The notes beneath the pieces were generated by a model. The model worked only from the letters and a program-made list of their open reading frames with translations, was not told the origin of the DNA and made no database searches. Position numbers and translations under genes: made by a program. From RPQJ01 sp963846885 (GTDB taxonomy: Bacteria; Pseudomonadota; Gammaproteobacteria; Steroidobacterales; Steroidobacteraceae), in assembly GCA_963846885.1 (NCBI GenBank), contig CAWJXS010000019.1, positions 1 to 64,000 on the forward strand: a stretch of 64,000 nucleotides of DNA. Reading direction: 5' to 3'. Shown here piece by piece: positions 62,814-64,000 of the stretch. Every line of letters starts with the position of its first letter. The first letter of the stretch is position 1.

Positions 62814-64000
62814 GTGCCGCCCCATCCCGTTGCCGAAATAATCGAGACGCACGGCTGCTCGATCGTCTTACGACGAGTTGAAGGCCCCGCAGCCACAGAG
62901 CTGTTCCTTCACTGCCGGCCTCCGGCTGGGATCGCGGATGCGCGCCTGCAGGCCGCAGCGATCTATCGTTCGCTCATGGGCGTCCTCGAGTCCGAGCAGA
63001 GCGGCTTCGGCTCGGTCGTGTCCGAGACCGTGTTCCTGCGGCAGTTGCGGCTGAACGTCGAGGCTGTCCGCGACGCGCGCCGGGGCGTCCTGGCCGCGCA
63101 TGGAGGCGCCGCGCACCGGCCCGCAACGCTCGAGATCGAGCAACCCCCATTGGACGAGCACGCGTGCCTTGAAGTCATGGTGCAAGCGGTGTTGCCGCAG
63201 CAGTCGCCGGTGCGTTTCGAACCCGTCGAGGTCAAGCCGGCCTGCGGTTGCGCCGAGTGCGCCAGTGCTCACGGCCTGCGGGTCCAACTCGGTGATGAGA
63301 CGCGATTCCATGCTGCAGCGCTGTGCGGCGTTGGCAGGGGTGCGTACGAACAGACGCTGGGCATGTTCCGTCTCGCCGACGACCTGTTGCGGCAAGCGGG
63401 GTTCGAATTTCGCGACGTGGTGCGCGCCTGGATCTATCTGCGTGACATCGACCGCGACTACGGCGACCTGAATCGTGCGCGCCGCGTTTTCTTCGCGGAA
63501 AGGGGCATCGACCCGGCCCCTGCCAGCACGGGGATCGGCGGCGGACCTGTCCCCGCAGGGCACGATCTGTGCCTGGGCGTGTACGCCGTGAAGGCCGGAC
63601 GTCCCCTCGTGCGAACCGTGATGACTTCGCCGACGCTCAACGAAGCCGCGCAGTACGGCGCGGATTTCGTCCGCGGCATGAAGATGGTCGAGACGAACAA
63701 GATCGCGCTGCACGTCTCGGGGACCGCGAGTATCGACGAGCATGGCAGGACGGCGCACGTCGCGGACTTCGACGCCCAGGCGGATCGCATGCTGCTGAAC
63801 ATCGCGGCGTTGCTCGCAGGGCAGGGGGCAAATTTCGGCGACGTAGTTTCCGCGATCACCTACGTGAAGCATCCGGCGGACGCAGGAAGACTGCGGGACA
63901 AGCTTCACGCAGCCGGCTTCACGGGCTTTCCTCATGCGCTGGTTGAGGCGCCGATCTGCCGGCCAGACCTGCTCTGCGAAACGGAAGCGTTGGCCGTGGT
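62814..64000 (+). CDS. Two-domain RidA/chorismatase-like protein (3' partial)
   Basis: The reading frame runs open from a GTG at 62814 to the end of the window (395 codons) without a stop. Two parts resemble the RidA/YjgF trimer fold: the first with GAYEQTLGMFRLADDLLRQA and VVRAWIYLRDIDRDYGDLNR, the second with TNKIALHVSGTASIDEHGRT, MLLNIAALLAGQGANFGDVV and AITYVKHPAD. Doubled RidA-like architecture is seen in FkbO/XanB2-type chorismatases and their relatives, and the linking GGGPVPAGHDLCLGVYAVKA fits these. AGAGGA precedes the GTG at a good distance. A chorismate- or imine-hydrolysing role is possible but the catalytic residues are not certain. The C-terminus is missing. Confidence 0.7.
   Translation, partial: MPPHPVAEIIETHGCSIVLRRVEGPAATELFLHCRPPAGIADARLQAAAIYRSLMGVLESEQSGFGSVVSETVFLRQLRLNVEAVRDARRGVLAAHGGAAHRPATLEIEQPPLDEHACLEVMVQAVLPQQSPVRFEPVEVKPACGCAECASAHGLRVQLGDETRFHAAALCGVGRGAYEQTLGMFRLADDLLRQAGFEFRDVVRAWIYLRDIDRDYGDLNRARRVFFAERGIDPAPASTGIGGGPVPAGHDLCLGVYAVKAGRPLVRTVMTSPTLNEAAQYGADFVRGMKMVETNKIALHVSGTASIDEHGRTAHVADFDAQADRMLLNIAALLAGQGANFGDVVSAITYVKHPADAGRLRDKLHAAGFTGFPHALVEAPICRPDLLCETEALAV

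Overview
The window is high-GC proteobacterial DNA, most likely from a facultatively autotrophic gammaproteobacterium-like organism. The reasons are a red-type (form IC-like) RuBisCO operon with divergent cbbR, several outer-membrane or lipoprotein genes, a PA4780-like RIO kinase, and IS481/IS3/IS6 transposases. The taxonomic guess is weak because no rRNA or housekeeping marker is present. Many conserved genes carry single-base frameshifts (rbcL, cbbX, cbbP, cbbY, the PCMT-esterase gene, transposases and others). Because they hit otherwise intact operon genes, I read most of them as assembly or sequencing errors, not decay, and give corrected spans.

1-9.4 kb: an exporter operon (ABC ATPase, double-FtsX permease, secreted AttH/CrtC-like lipocalin protein), a PLD-type lipoprotein, a DUF3185 membrane protein, a YpfJ-like zinc metallopeptidase, a DUF1496-like protein and a class-V aminotransferase. 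9.4-18 kb: a MazEF-like toxin-antitoxin pair, then the CO2-fixation block cbbR <-> cbbL-S-X-F-P, a HigBA-type pair, and cbbY. RuBisCO, its activase CbbX, fructose-bisphosphatase, phosphoribulokinase and the phosphatase CbbY give the Calvin-cycle-specific steps. A small GC-rich palindromic repeat is scattered through 3-18 kb and is even translated as the N-termini of two proteins. 18-21.9 kb: a DksA-like zinc-finger protein, an operon of an isoaspartyl methyltransferase-erythromycin esterase fusion plus an unknown protein, a PEBP-family protein, and tRNA-Phe with a clear promoter.

21.9-50 kb is an accessory, IS-rich region that starts directly behind tRNA-Phe: an IS481 element, IS3 and IS6 remnants, internally deleted mini-elements, a second HigBA pair, an M6 (immune inhibitor A-like) protease, a membrane-tailed serine hydrolase, and a run of three related, secreted, cysteine-containing proteins of no family I recognise (31.9-36.9 kb). 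A truncated fourth relative at 48.3 kb abuts mobile-element debris. A cysteine-rich secreted protein, an outer-membrane barrel, an AbgT transporter-CocE hydrolase operon, a RIO kinase, an HD-like protein, a cytosine-deaminase-like enzyme with a periplasmic binding protein, a PQQ-like propeller and a diheme cytochrome c follow.

50-64 kb: a phytanoyl-CoA dioxygenase-aminotransferase pair, a class II aldolase, a lytic-transglycosylase-like lipoprotein, a second CocE hydrolase, a membrane alpha/beta hydrolase, a PD40-TPR lipoprotein with a heme-binding CxxCH motif, a secreted beta-helix protein and a two-domain RidA-like protein that runs off the window. The best candidate for something undescribed is the secreted paralogue family of 31.9-36.9 kb with its truncated relative.
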